Source: an uncultured Haliea sp. (GTDB taxonomy: Bacteria; Pseudomonadota; Gammaproteobacteria; Pseudomonadales; Halieaceae). From it: a stretch of DNA of 52,822 nucleotides. This document shows, piece by piece, positions 6,764 through 15,153 of the stretch. Location of the stretch: assembly GCA_947258585.1 (NCBI GenBank), contig CAMYIZ010000050.1:1-52822 (forward strand). Reading direction: 5' to 3'. A program made the translations under genes and the position numbers. The notes below the pieces were generated by a model. The model saw nothing but the letters and a program-made list of their open reading frames with translations, searched no databases and was not told the DNA's origin. How positions within the stretch are numbered: position 1 is the first letter of the stretch; each line of letters begins with the position of its first letter.

Positions 6764-7901
6764 ACACCCACTCCACCACTGCTCCCATCGCCTCCACCAG
6801 CGGCACCTGCTCGCGGTTAATGACGCGCACCCTGCTACCCGTCAGCTCCCGCCGCAGGGGGTACTCCCTGCGCAGCTGGTCGAAGGCTACCCGGGCCTCG
6901 GGTTCGGGGGCGCCCAGTACTGCCTCGCGCAGGCGCCGGTCGTCCGCCGCCAGGTCGTAGCGCAACGTGCACAGCTGTCGCAACAGGTCCACACCGGTGA
7001 GTGCTGGGGGCAACTCCAGCGCAGGGGCCTGTGCTACCTGGGCTACCCCGGCAGCTGCCAGCCCGAGATAGCCCTCCAACGCCTGCGCCAGCATGCGGGT
7101 AGCCGCCAACTTGGCGTCATGGCTGTAGCCGGCAATGTGGGGCGTACCATACTGCACGCTTTGCAGCAGTGGTGGCGGTACGGCAGGCTCAAACTCCCAG
7201 ACGTCCAGCACACAGCGGGGCGGATTGGGCTGCCGCAGGCGCGCCAGCAGGACGTCGTTGGCCAGCACCGGTCCCCGGCTGGCATTGATCAGCAGCTGCT
7301 GGCGCCCCAGGGTCGCCAGCGCTTCGGGTCCGAGCAGATGACGGCTGGGCCAGGGTTGGTCGGTAATCAGGGATGGGTGCAGAGAAATCACCTCGCAGGC
7401 CAGGATCTCGTCCAGGCTGGCGGGGGCGGCGAGCGAGGCCGGGCCCAGCCACGGGTCCCTGTGCAGGCTGGCGATCCCCAGCGTGCGCAAACGCCGCGCC
7501 AGCAGGCTGCCCACGTGCCCATAGCCGACGATACCCACCCTGCCCCCCGCCAGCAGGCGTTCAAGGCTGTCGTCAACCGCAGCGATGGCAGCCAACACAT
7601 ACTCCACCACCGAGTTGGCGTTGGCCCCGGGGGCGGCGGCAAACCCGATCCCCCTGCCCTCCAGCCAGGCAATATCGATATGGTCCACACCCGCCGTAGC
7701 GGTGCCGACAAAGCGCACCGGGCTGTCCCGGAGCAATGCCTCGTCAACCCGGGTGACCGAGCGCACCAGCAGCACATCCACCTCCGCCAGCTCCGCTGCC
7801 GAGAGTGTACGACCCTCGGTGGTGAGAACGCTGCCGAGATGGGCAAAATACTCAGCTACCGCGGGAATATTGCCGTCGGCGAGGATGCGCAGCGCGCTCA
7901 A
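6762..7901 (-). CDS. pdxB: Erythronate-4-phosphate dehydrogenase (PdxB)
   Basis: 379 residues from a TTG start (7901) that overlaps the epmC stop as TTGA; this gives the usual PdxB length and N-terminus (SALRILADGNIP). Reading further upstream would run through epmC. PdxB oxidises 4-phosphoerythronate, the second step of DXP-dependent pyridoxal-phosphate synthesis. The NAD-binding GIVGYGHVG motif is at 123-131, and the D-2-hydroxyacid dehydrogenase catalytic set is visible: Arg209 (NASRG), a Glu in WEFEP near 236-238, and His255 (PHIAGYS). The C-terminal dimerisation domain specific to PdxB follows. It is the last gene of the yheU-tusA-epmC-pdxB run and translationally coupled. Confidence 0.95.
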   Translation of the reverse strand: MSALRILADGNIPAVAEYFAHLGSVLTTEGRTLSAAELAEVDVLLVRSVTRVDEALLRDSPVRFVGTATAGVDHIDIAWLEGRGIGFAAAPGANANSVVEYVLAAIAAVDDSLERLLAGGRVGIVGYGHVGSLLARRLRTLGIASLHRDPWLGPASLAAPASLDEILACEVISLHPSLITDQPWPSRHLLGPEALATLGRQQLLINASRGPVLANDVLLARLRQPNPPRCVLDVWEFEPAVPPPLLQSVQYGTPHIAGYSHDAKLAATRMLAQALEGYLGLAAAGVAQVAQAPALELPPALTGVDLLRQLCTLRYDLAADDRRLREAVLGAPEPEARVAFDQLRREYPLRRELTGSRVRVINREQVPLVEAMGAVVEWV

Positions 7902-8476
7902 GACAAGGCGCCCGGGGTGAAAAGCGCCGGGGTCAACGGCGTACTGAGACCGAATTCCCGCTGCAGGCCGGCGTAGAACCGCTGCGCGCGCTGCGGCAGG
8001 CCGTGGCGGGCGCGGCGCTGTGCCTCCCGACACACCGCCGCCTGGAAGTCGCTGTGATCCGCCGCCACCCCCGCCTCCGCTGCCAGGTTGTCGGTGCTGA
8101 CCTGGAACCGAAACCCGCAGGCGATGGCGAAGCACCACTCAAGGGCCTGGGGCCCCACCTCCACTGCCTCGAAGGCGGCCTGCTCGCCGGGATCGCGCCC
8201 CTCGGGCGCATACCAGTAGCCGAAATCCGGCAACAGGCGCCGCGCCGGCCCGGCGATACACCAGTGCGCCACCTCGTGCAGGGCACTGGCAAAGAAGTCC
8301 TCCCGATACCAGAGGCGGTGCGGCTCGCCGGGGTTCGCCGCAGGCGCATAAAAGGGCTCTTCGGCACCGCCGCAGAGCAGTGTGTTCTCGGTATCGAGAA
8401 AGCAGCCCTGGAACACCCGCTGCAAGCGCAGGGGGCAAAACGGGTCAGTTGCAGGAACGCTCGCCAGCGCGGTCAC
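7898..8476 (-). CDS. epmC: Elongation factor P hydroxylase (EpmC/YfcM)
   Basis: 192 residues. The metal-binding HEVAHWCIAG motif (about 66-75) and the following DFGYWYAPEGRD block are signatures of EpmC, which hydroxylates the lysylated Lys of EF-P. Start ATG 8476 lies 6 bp after the tusA stop. The end overlaps the pdxB start. The EF-P genes and the other modification enzymes (epmA, epmB) are not in this window. Confidence 0.93.
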   Translation of the reverse strand: MTALASVPATDPFCPLRLQRVFQGCFLDTENTLLCGGAEEPFYAPAANPGEPHRLWYREDFFASALHEVAHWCIAGPARRLLPDFGYWYAPEGRDPGEQAAFEAVEVGPQALEWCFAIACGFRFQVSTDNLAAEAGVAADHSDFQAAVCREAQRRARHGLPQRAQRFYAGLQREFGLSTPLTPALFTPGALS

Positions 8477-8482
8477 CGGAGC

Positions 8483-8719
8483 TCACGCCCCCTTGCGCAG
8501 CAGGAACAGAATTTCGCCGCCCTCGTCCACCTGCTCCAGCAACTCATGCCCGAGGAAACTGCAGAATCGGGGAATATCCCGCAGGGTGGTGGGATCTGAG
8601 GCGACCACGCAGACGGTCTCGCCCACGGCGACATCCCTGATACAGCGGTGCAGCAGCATCACCGGTTCGGGGCAGTACAGCCCGGTAACATCGAGTTCGT
8701 GGTTGGCATTGAGACGCAT
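8483..8719 (-). CDS. tusA: Sulfur carrier protein TusA
   Basis: 78 residues, normal size. The persulfide-forming Cys16 sits in LDVTGLYCPEPVM, the CPxP motif of the SirA/TusA family. It receives sulfur from IscS for the 2-thio group of tRNA wobble uridines. The ATG overlaps the yheU stop by one base (TGATG), so the two are coupled. Confidence 0.95.
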   Translation of the reverse strand: MRLNANHELDVTGLYCPEPVMLLHRCIRDVAVGETVCVVASDPTTLRDIPRFCSFLGHELLEQVDEGGEILFLLRKGA

Positions 8720-8973
8720 CAGTCGAGCGTCTCCCCCGCCAGCAGGGCACGGGCAGCATCGCGGGACACCAGGTCCCAGGTTTCACTGTCGCCGTCGTAC
8801 AACAGCCGCATGTCACCGCTGTCCAGCTGTCGGCGCAGCTGCAGGACCTTCTCCGCCAGGCTCAGCTCGCGATCACCGTAGTCGGTACCGTCGCGGCTGG
8901 CGAACTCCTCCAGCAGGCCCGCCAGGGTTTCCGGTGCAAGGCGGGCCAGGGGAATGTCCAGCAGATTGGCCAA
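8719..8973 (-). CDS. yheU: YheU family protein (UPF0270)
   Basis: 84 residues. The family pattern L-A-P-E-T-L-x-x-L, then REGTDYGE-like (SRDGTDYGDRELSLAEKV) and the VLQLRRQLDSGDMRLLYD segment, match the small YheU proteins of gammaproteobacteria. No biochemical function is established. It lies 3 bp after the methyltransferase stop and overlaps tusA by one base, in a tight operon. Confidence 0.85.
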   Translation of the reverse strand: MANLLDIPLARLAPETLAGLLEEFASRDGTDYGDRELSLAEKVLQLRRQLDSGDMRLLYDGDSETWDLVSRDAARALLAGETLD

Positions 8974-8976
8974 GTT

Positions 8977-9774
8977 TCACTCCGGCTTGCGGAACCGGAG
9001 GGTCATGCGGTCGCTCTCGCCAATGGCCTCGAACCCGGCGCGGCCTTCGTCACCACCGCGCAGGGCCGGTGGCAGCGACCAGACACCGTGGGGATGTTCG
9101 GCAGTGTCTTTGGGATTGGCGTTGATGTCGCTGGAGCCATCCAGGGTGAAGCCCGCTTTTTCGGCGGCGGCAATCACGTAAGCCTCTGTAATATACCCGC
9201 TCCGGCCCATGGCCTGGGGGTCATCACCTGCCTTGGCGCGGTGCTGCACGATCCCGAGCACGCCGCCTGGCTTGAGGGCGGTAAAGGCCGCTTCCAGGGT
9301 GCCATCCAGGCTGCCCATGTTGATCCAGCTGTGCACATTGCGGAAGGCCACGACCAGATCGGCCGAGCCGGCGGGTGCGACAGTGGTCTCCGCCGGGGGT
9401 GCCAGCGAGGTCACAACCACGGGGCCATACAACTCGTGGTTGCCGGCGAGCTTTTGCAGAAAGCCGCCCAGGGCGTTGCGGAAGTAGGGGCTGCCTGCGG
9501 CGTTGGGGCTGAAATGGGCGGCGTAGAGCTTGCCGTTGCCCGCCAGCAGCGGGGCCAGTATTTCCGTGTACCAGCCGCCACCCGGGGACAGCTCGACCAC
9601 GGTCATGCCTTCCTTGATGCCAAAAAATTCCAGGGTTTCGCGCGGGTGGCGCCAGTCATCGCGGGCCTTGTTCTCCGCGGACCGCTGGGGCCCGTCAAGG
9701 GCGGTGTCCCAGTCGAGCGCGGCGTGAGCGGGAACAATCGCCAGCGCCAGTAACAGTGCCAGAGCATATTTCAT
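8977..9774 (-). CDS. Exported class I SAM-dependent methyltransferase-like protein (COG4798 type)
   Basis: 265 residues with a clear Sec signal peptide (MKYALALLLALAIVPAHA, cleavage near 18). The mature part has a class I methyltransferase nucleotide motif (TVVELSPGGGWYTEILAP) and a later GGVLGIVQHRAK block. The opening after cleavage (ALDWDTALDGPQRSAENKARDDWRHP..) is typical of COG4798, a group of predicted methyltransferases with export signals. The substrate is unknown. SAM is not expected in the periplasm, so either the protein obtains it in an unusual way, acts before export, or binds another ligand. It is the first gene of the yheU-tusA run and divergent from the ACT-domain gene. Confidence 0.82.
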   Translation of the reverse strand: MKYALALLLALAIVPAHAALDWDTALDGPQRSAENKARDDWRHPRETLEFFGIKEGMTVVELSPGGGWYTEILAPLLAGNGKLYAAHFSPNAAGSPYFRNALGGFLQKLAGNHELYGPVVVTSLAPPAETTVAPAGSADLVVAFRNVHSWINMGSLDGTLEAAFTALKPGGVLGIVQHRAKAGDDPQAMGRSGYITEAYVIAAAEKAGFTLDGSSDINANPKDTAEHPHGVWSLPPALRGGDEGRAGFEAIGESDRMTLRFRKPE

Positions 9775-9845
9775 GGTGCTTTCCTTCTGCCTCGTGGGGA
9801 TGCGGGGTAATATACGGGCTGTGGCAGCGAATGTGGAGTCCGATC

Positions 9846-10367
9846 GTGCAAACTTCTTTTATCGTAACTTTCATCGGCGACGACCGCCCCGGACTTGTCG
9901 AGCAATTGTCCAGCGTTATTGAGCGCTGCGGCGGCAACTGGCACGAGAGCCGCCTGTCCCAGCTCGGCGGCAAGTTCGCGGGCCTGGTACTGGTATCGCT
10001 GCCAGAGGATGCCGCCGAGGCCCTGCAGCAAGCGCTCAAGGGCCTGGCCAGCAGTGGCATCAGCGTCCGTGTCACCCCGGCCTCCGCGGTAGCCGCCAGC
10101 GGCGAAGGTCGCCGGATTTCCCTGGCCGTATTGGGGCCGGACCGTCCGGGAATTGTGCGGGAAATCGCCCGCGCGCTGGCGGCAGAACAGGTCAACGTGA
10201 TCGACATGGAGAGCGAGGTGAGCAGTGCACCAATGAGCGGCGAGCTGCTGTTCCGGGCCGACATCCTGGCGGAAATCCCCCAGTCCGCGTCGATGGATGC
10301 CCTGGAGGACGCACTGGATGTGATCGCCGGGCAGATGACCCTCGAGATCGATGTCGGCACTGCCTGA
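9846..10367 (+). CDS. GcvR-like protein with two ACT domains
   Basis: 173 residues made of two ACT domains (about 3-75 and 90-165), each opening with the D-x-P-G-L/I-V loop (IGDDRPGLVEQL and LGPDRPGIVREI). This is the layout of the glycine cleavage system repressor GcvR, which acts through protein-protein contact with GcvA and has no DNA-binding domain. Start GTG 9846 is chosen because GGAG lies 7 bases before it and family members begin near MQTSFIVTFIG; an ATG at 9831 is less likely. Whether the target here is the glycine cleavage system cannot be told, since gcv genes are not in the window. Confidence 0.82.
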   Translation: MQTSFIVTFIGDDRPGLVEQLSSVIERCGGNWHESRLSQLGGKFAGLVLVSLPEDAAEALQQALKGLASSGISVRVTPASAVAASGEGRRISLAVLGPDRPGIVREIARALAAEQVNVIDMESEVSSAPMSGELLFRADILAEIPQSASMDALEDALDVIAGQMTLEIDVGTA

Positions 10368-10382
10368 CGGCGGCGGGAAACC

Positions 10383-10610
10383 CTAATCGCGCCGCAGCAG
10401 GCGTCGCAGCAGCACCCACAGCGCCACCGCCGCGGCTGCCGAGACTATCAGCGCGGCCACTGCCGCCAGGGTTTGCAAAAACAGCGCCCACAGCCGCTCC
10501 ACGGGCACTTCAAAGGTGTCCACCGCTCCCCACACCAGCGCCCCCATGGCGAGCACGCCAAGGACAATGGTACGCACATGGCGCCGCCGTTTCGTCACAG
10601 GCCGGCTCAC
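10383..10610 (-). CDS. Small two-span membrane protein, unknown function
   Basis: 75 residues from GTG 10610, which overlaps the aroC stop as GTGA. The basic N-terminus ([11 protein letters not shown]) is followed by two hydrophobic segments (about 12-32 and 40-65) and a C-terminal LLRRLLRRD, so the ends probably face the cytoplasm. A longer reading would run into aroC. The coupling argues that it is a real gene made with AroC, but I do not recognise the family. Confidence 0.6.
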   Translation of the reverse strand: MSRPVTKRRRHVRTIVLGVLAMGALVWGAVDTFEVPVERLWALFLQTLAAVAALIVSAAAAVALWVLLRRLLRRD

Positions 10611-11713
10611 TGCCCGGGCGCAGAGGCGGGAAGGACGGGCGTATCGCAAACCACATCCATATTCTGGCCGCGATGGCGCAGCACGTGGTCCAGCAGCACG
10701 ATGGCCAGCATGGCCTCGGCGATCGGAGTGGCGCGGATGCCCACACAGGGATCGTGGCGGCCGTGGGTAGACATTTCCATGGCCGCGCCCGCCGTGTCGA
10801 TGGTGGCGCCGGGCTGGCGGATGCTGGAGGTCGGCTTGAGCGCCAGGCTGACCGTGATGTCCTGGCCGCTGGAAATCCCGCCCAGGACACCGCCCGCGTT
10901 GTTGCCGATGAAACCCGCCGGCGTCAACAGGTCACGGTGTTCGCTGCCCTGCTGCTCAACCACCGCGAAACCGGCCCCGAGCTCCACGCCCTTGACCGCA
11001 TTGATGCCCATCATGGCATGGGCGATATCGGCATCGAGGCGGTCAAACACCGGCTCTCCCAGGCCAGGCATGACGCCGCTGGCGACGACGTTAATGCGCG
11101 CGCCAATGGAATCGCCGCGCTTGTTCAGCGCAGCCATGTACTCTTCCATGGCCGGCACCAGCGCCGGATCCGGGCAGAAAAACGGGTTCTGTTCCACCGC
11201 ATCCCAGTCCACCGTCTGCGCCCGAATCGGCCCCAGCTGTGCCAGGTAGCCGCGCACCAGGATGCCGTAGCGCTGTTGCAGGAATTTCTTGGCGATGGCG
11301 CCGGCGGCAACCCGCATGGCGGTTTCCCGGGCCGAGGAGCGACCACCACCGCGGTAGTCCCGGAAGCCGTACTTTTGCTGGTAGGTGTAGTCCGCGTGAG
11401 CCGGGCGGAAGGTGTTGGCGATATTCGAGTAATCCTTCGAACGCTGGTCTGTATTCATGATCAGCAGGCCGATGGCGGTGCCCGTGGTCCTGCCCTCGAA
11501 GACGCCGGACAGGATCTGCACTTCATCGGCCTCGCGGCGCTGGGTGGTATAGCGCGACGTCCCGGGCTTGCGCCGGTCCAGGTCGCGCTGCAGGTCCGCT
11601 ACGGACAGTTCCAGACCCGGGGGACAGCCGTCGACGATACAACCCAGGGCCGGGCCGTGGCTTTCACCGAAGCTGGTGACCGTGAACAGCTTGCCGATGG
11701 TATTGCCTGACAT
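10607..11713 (-). CDS. aroC: Chorismate synthase
   Basis: 368 residues, usual length. It converts EPSP to chorismate, the last common step to aromatic amino acids, using reduced FMN. The start [33 protein letters not shown], in two parts here, is the family N-terminus with its catalytic [16 protein letters not shown] and the C-terminal [15 protein letters not shown] blocks are the other signatures. It follows prmB by 37 bp on the same strand, an order seen in other gammaproteobacteria. Confidence 0.97.
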   Translation of the reverse strand: MSGNTIGKLFTVTSFGESHGPALGCIVDGCPPGLELSVADLQRDLDRRKPGTSRYTTQRREADEVQILSGVFEGRTTGTAIGLLIMNTDQRSKDYSNIANTFRPAHADYTYQQKYGFRDYRGGGRSSARETAMRVAAGAIAKKFLQQRYGILVRGYLAQLGPIRAQTVDWDAVEQNPFFCPDPALVPAMEEYMAALNKRGDSIGARINVVASGVMPGLGEPVFDRLDADIAHAMMGINAVKGVELGAGFAVVEQQGSEHRDLLTPAGFIGNNAGGVLGGISSGQDITVSLALKPTSSIRQPGATIDTAGAAMEMSTHGRHDPCVGIRATPIAEAMLAIVLLDHVLRHRGQNMDVVCDTPVLPASAPGQ

Positions 11714-11750
11714 GGTGCTGGGGCCTCTGCCAAAAACGCTGCATTATACG

Positions 11751-12671
11751 CTATCCGCGCAGGCTTGACCGGTTTTCCCGCAGTTCCCGTGCGCTCAGGG
11801 CAAACACGCCGTGGCCGCCATGCTCGAACTCCAGCCAGGTGAAGGGCACATCCGGGTAGGCCGACTCCAGCGCTTCCTGGCTATTGCCCACCTCCACCAC
11901 CAGCAATCCCCAGGGCTGCAGGTAGTCCTCCGCTTCCGCCAGCAGGCGCCGGGTGAGGTCGAGCCCGTCGACACCGGAACCCAGCGCCAGGGCGGGCTCG
12001 TGGCGATATTCCGCCGGCATGGCCGCGAGATCGTCTGCGTCGACATAGGGCGGATTGCTGACAATGATGTCGTAGCGCTCGCCGGCCGCAGCTGCAAACA
12101 GGTCGGACTGCAGGGCTCGCACCCGGGTGTCCAGCCCGAGATCGACGATGTTCTCGGCAGCGAGTGCCAGGGCTTCGGGGTCGAGATCCAGCAGATCTAC
12201 CCGGGTCCCCGGCAGGTGCCAGGCACAGGCGAGCCCGATACAACCGCCACCGCAGCACAGGTCCAGGATCCGCTCCGGTTCCGGGCCTGCGTACCAGGGC
12301 TGGAAGCCCGCCTGCACCAGCTCGGCAAGTGGCGAACGGGGGATAATGGCCCGCTGGTCGCAGCGCAGTGACAGGCCGGCAAAAAAGGCCTTCCCCGTCA
12401 GGTACGGCAGGGGCACCCGCTGCTCTATGCGGCGCCGCAGCAGGCCGGCCATGCGTACGGCCTGCTCGCGGGTAACCGGATGCGGCAGGGCGCTGTTGTC
12501 GCTATCGGCGGGCAGTCCCGCCACCGCGAGCACCAGCTGCACAGCCTCGTCCCAGGGGTTGTCGGTACCGTGCCCGAAATACAGGTCCGCCGACTCCAGC
12601 GCGGTGGCGACCTGATCCAGGGCCTCACCGACGGTCGTGGCACAGTGAAGCTGTTCATGGGGGTTTGTCAT
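11751..12671 (-). CDS. prmB: Ribosomal protein L3 N5-glutamine methyltransferase (PrmB)
   Basis: 306 residues from ATG 12671. The N-terminal helical domain (to about 110) is followed by a SAM-binding domain with ILDLCCGGGCIGLA, and the catalytic NPPY motif (SNPPYVDADDL) that grips the glutamine side chain. PrmB methylates Gln of ribosomal protein L3. The companion class, PrmC for release factors, shares the motif. Length, the LTGKAFFAGL stretch and the position next to aroC favour PrmB. No strong ribosome site precedes 12671; a TTG at 12692 is an alternative. Confidence 0.92.
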   Translation of the reverse strand: MTNPHEQLHCATTVGEALDQVATALESADLYFGHGTDNPWDEAVQLVLAVAGLPADSDNSALPHPVTREQAVRMAGLLRRRIEQRVPLPYLTGKAFFAGLSLRCDQRAIIPRSPLAELVQAGFQPWYAGPEPERILDLCCGGGCIGLACAWHLPGTRVDLLDLDPEALALAAENIVDLGLDTRVRALQSDLFAAAAGERYDIIVSNPPYVDADDLAAMPAEYRHEPALALGSGVDGLDLTRRLLAEAEDYLQPWGLLVVEVGNSQEALESAYPDVPFTWLEFEHGGHGVFALSARELRENRSSLRG

Positions 12672-12756
12672 GGCGGAAAACACCAGCGGCAATCAGCCTC
12701 GCTTTTTAGCATCCCGGCGGCGACAAAGCGAGACCCTCCTGGCCATACCCTGCAGT

Positions 12757-12785
12757 TTGCCTAAAGCAGGTCCGGTTGCTACTAT
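12757..12785 (+). promoter_or_regulatory. Candidate sigma-70 promoter for folE
   Basis: TTGCCT (12757-12762) and TACTAT (12780-12785) have a 17-bp spacer. The start of transcription would be about 35 bases before the folE GTG. It lies in the divergent 155-bp interval shared with prmB. Confidence 0.55.
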
Positions 12786-12826
12786 CGCCAGCCCGACCCG
12801 GGCGGCGGCAATTCAGGAGACTAGGC

Positions 12827-13375
12827 GTGGAGCAGCACTGGGCAAAAATCATTGAGGCGATTGGCGAAGACCTGTCGCGTCCCGGGCTGGCGGACACACC
12901 GAAACGCGCCGCCAAGGCCTTCGAGTTCCTCACCCGCGGCTACCAGCAGTCCGTTGATGAGGTGGTCAACGAGGCCCTGTTCCCCTCCGACTCCAGCGAA
13001 ATGGTGCTGGTGCAGGACGTGGAGCTTTACTCCCTCTGTGAGCATCACCTGCTGCCGTTCATCGGCAAGTGTCACGTGGCCTATATCCCCACCGGCAAAG
13101 TGCTGGGTCTGTCGAAGGTCGCGCGGATTGTCGATGTCTTTGCCCGGCGCCTGCAGATACAGGAATCCCTCACCACGGAGATCGCCCAGACCATTATGAA
13201 TGTAACCGGCGCCGAGGGCGTGGGCGTGATCATCGAGGCCCAGCACATGTGCATGATGATGCGCGGGGTAGAGAAGCAGAACTCGCTGATGAAAACGTCC
13301 GCCATGCTCGGCAGTTTCCGCACCGAGCAGAAAACCCGCGATGAATTCCTCTCCCTGCTACAGCTGCGCCGGTGA
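12827..13375 (+). CDS. folE: GTP cyclohydrolase I (FolE, type IA)
   Basis: 182 residues from GTG 12827, which has AGGAG 7 bases upstream; the usual FolE length. It makes dihydroneopterin triphosphate from GTP, the first step of folate and pterin synthesis. The zinc ligands are visible as Cys71 and His74 ([10 protein letters not shown]) and Cys142 ([10 protein letters not shown]). The [13 protein letters not shown] stretch and the basic C-terminus are as in the decameric bacterial enzyme. Confidence 0.95.
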   Translation: MEQHWAKIIEAIGEDLSRPGLADTPKRAAKAFEFLTRGYQQSVDEVVNEALFPSDSSEMVLVQDVELYSLCEHHLLPFIGKCHVAYIPTGKVLGLSKVARIVDVFARRLQIQESLTTEIAQTIMNVTGAEGVGVIIEAQHMCMMMRGVEKQNSLMKTSAMLGSFRTEQKTRDEFLSLLQLRR

Positions 13376-13423
13376 CATCCGCCGGCGCGGGCACGCGGGC
13401 GGCGAGGATCTGGAACCGCTAGG

Positions 13424-13993
13424 CTAGGCGCCTTCCGCCAGCTGCAGCAGGTCCACATGCAGATACTGGCGATCGCTGGTACGCGCGCCGCTGTACAGCA
13501 CTACACGAAACGTCCCTGCCCCGCTCTCGACGCGATAAACCCGGTAGCGTTGCTCGTCTGCACGCCCATACAGGATACGCTGGTTGAAGACCCGGCTGGC
13601 CCATTGGGCACCCGGACCGCAGGCACGGGCATCGCAGGCATAGAGCAACTCCGCGCCCGCCTGCCCCAGGGCCGATTCCAGGCTCTGCAGCACCTCCCGT
13701 GCGGTGAAGCCATCGATGATTTGCCAGGTCTCACGGGTGAGTTCGCCATCCAGGCGCTCACTGTTGCGAAAAATCCAGTTGCCCATGGATTTCTGCATGG
13801 CGTCGAGGCCGATTTCGTGATCGCGCACCGTCGTCACCTTGCGGGCTATGGATACGGCGTGGGGGTAGCGTTCAAGCTGCTGTAGCAGGGCAGCCGGATG
13901 ATAGGCCTCTGCCGCCAGCGCGAAACCACCTGCCACCAGCACAGCGGTCAGGACCAGCTGCATCGCACGCCTGTTTATTACCGGGTTTATCAA
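13424..13993 (-). CDS. DUF4892 domain-containing exported protein
   Basis: 189 residues. The start is set at TTG 13993 because a strong GAGGAGG site lies 6 bases upstream; ATG 13963 would lose the basic n-region and has no ribosome site. The N-terminus (INPVINRRAMQLVLTAVLVAG, cut near ALAAEA) is a signal peptide. The body carries LLYACDARACGPGAQWASRVF followed by LYGRADEQRYRVYRVE, the Cys-pair and Trp-Ala-x-Arg features I associate with DUF4892 envelope proteins of Pseudomonas and relatives. Function is unknown. It lies 34 bp after gpsA on the same strand and may share its transcript. Confidence 0.72.
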   Translation of the reverse strand: MINPVINRRAMQLVLTAVLVAGGFALAAEAYHPAALLQQLERYPHAVSIARKVTTVRDHEIGLDAMQKSMGNWIFRNSERLDGELTRETWQIIDGFTAREVLQSLESALGQAGAELLYACDARACGPGAQWASRVFNQRILYGRADEQRYRVYRVESGAGTFRVVLYSGARTSDRQYLHVDLLQLAEGA

Positions 13994-14027
13994 AAAATTC
14001 CTCCTCGTGGTGGCGATGCCGAAGGGT

Positions 14028-15044
14028 TCAGCCAACCGCAAACTCCACGTCCCGTGCCTGCTCGCTGGACATCATATCACTGAAGATCTCCGACACCGGG
14101 CGCTGCTGGTGCAGAATCCCGTACAAACCATTGACCAGCGGCATGCTGACGCCGCGGCGGTCAGCCTCCACCTTGAGCAGCGCCAGGGTATTGATGCCCT
14201 CCGCGACCTGGTCCATGCCCGCCAGCACAGCCTCCAGAGGCTCCCCCTTGCCGACGGCATAACCAACGCGATAGTTCCGCGACAGCGGCGAGGAGCAGGT
14301 CACGAACAAATCGCCGACACCGGCGAGGCCGAGGAAAGTCAGCGGATTGGCACCCAGCTGCACCGCAAAGCGGGACATCTCCGCCAGCGAGCGGGTCAGC
14401 AGCATGCCAATGGTGTTCTCGCCGAATGCGAGAGCGGCGCCGAGGCCGGCGAGGATGGCGTAGACATTCTTCAGCGCGCCACCCAGCTCCACGCCGTACA
14501 TGTCGCGGGAGGCATAGACCAGAAAACGGTCGCTGTGCAGGAGGTCATGCAGCGTCGTATTGATCGCATCCGAGTCGCTGGCCACCACGGTGCCGGTCAC
14601 GTGGCCCGCGGCGATCTCACTGGCCAGGTTGGGCCCGCTGAGCACGGCGCAGGGGTTGCGCGGCAGTTCCTCACGCAGAATCTCGCTCATCAGGCGAAAA
14701 CTGCCGGCCTCGATACCCTTGGTCAGGCTCACCAGCAGCGTGCCGGGGTCCACCAGCGGCGCCAGCGTGCGCACAATGGCACGAAAAGACGCGCCGGGCA
14801 CCGCCACACAGAGGATGTCGATATCCGACACAGCGTCCTCCAGGACGGTGGTAGCCCGCAGCTTGTGGTCCAGACGATAACCGGGCAGGTATTCCGCGTT
14901 CTCGTGCTTGGCATTGATGGCGGCCACCGTGTCCGCATTGCGCCCCCAAAGACACACGCGGTGACCGTTGCACGCCACCAGATTCGCTATCACCGTACCA
15001 AAACTGCCCCCGCCGAGCACGGCAACGCGGTGTGTACGCGGCAT
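14028..15044 (-). CDS. gpsA: NAD(P)+-dependent glycerol-3-phosphate dehydrogenase
   Basis: 338 residues from ATG 15044, preceded by GGGGA 6 bases upstream. It reduces dihydroxyacetone phosphate to sn-glycerol 3-phosphate for phospholipid synthesis. The dinucleotide-binding motif GGGSFGTVIAN is at about 10-20, the catalytic Lys lies in GGALKNVYAI and the substrate-binding stretch is AGVGDLFVTC. A longer upstream reading is rejected, as it lacks family features. It follows htpG by 109 bp; a GC-rich inverted repeat (about 15119-15142) sits between them. Confidence 0.96.
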   Translation of the reverse strand: MPRTHRVAVLGGGSFGTVIANLVACNGHRVCLWGRNADTVAAINAKHENAEYLPGYRLDHKLRATTVLEDAVSDIDILCVAVPGASFRAIVRTLAPLVDPGTLLVSLTKGIEAGSFRLMSEILREELPRNPCAVLSGPNLASEIAAGHVTGTVVASDSDAINTTLHDLLHSDRFLVYASRDMYGVELGGALKNVYAILAGLGAALAFGENTIGMLLTRSLAEMSRFAVQLGANPLTFLGLAGVGDLFVTCSSPLSRNYRVGYAVGKGEPLEAVLAGMDQVAEGINTLALLKVEADRRGVSMPLVNGLYGILHQQRPVSEIFSDMMSSEQARDVEFAVG

Positions 15045-15153
15045 AGAATATCCCCTGTCCCGATTATTATGCGTGGACGCGGCTGGCCCAGCCACCTGCC
15101 AGCTTGGCATTGCGGGAAGGGCCATGGCAAGCGCCACGGCCCCCGGGACGGTT

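Noticed and set aside
15119-15142. GGGCC..GGC/GCC..GGCCC inverted repeat between htpG and gpsA as a terminator
   Set aside because: No T-run follows on either strand and the stem has mismatches; not enough to call a terminator.
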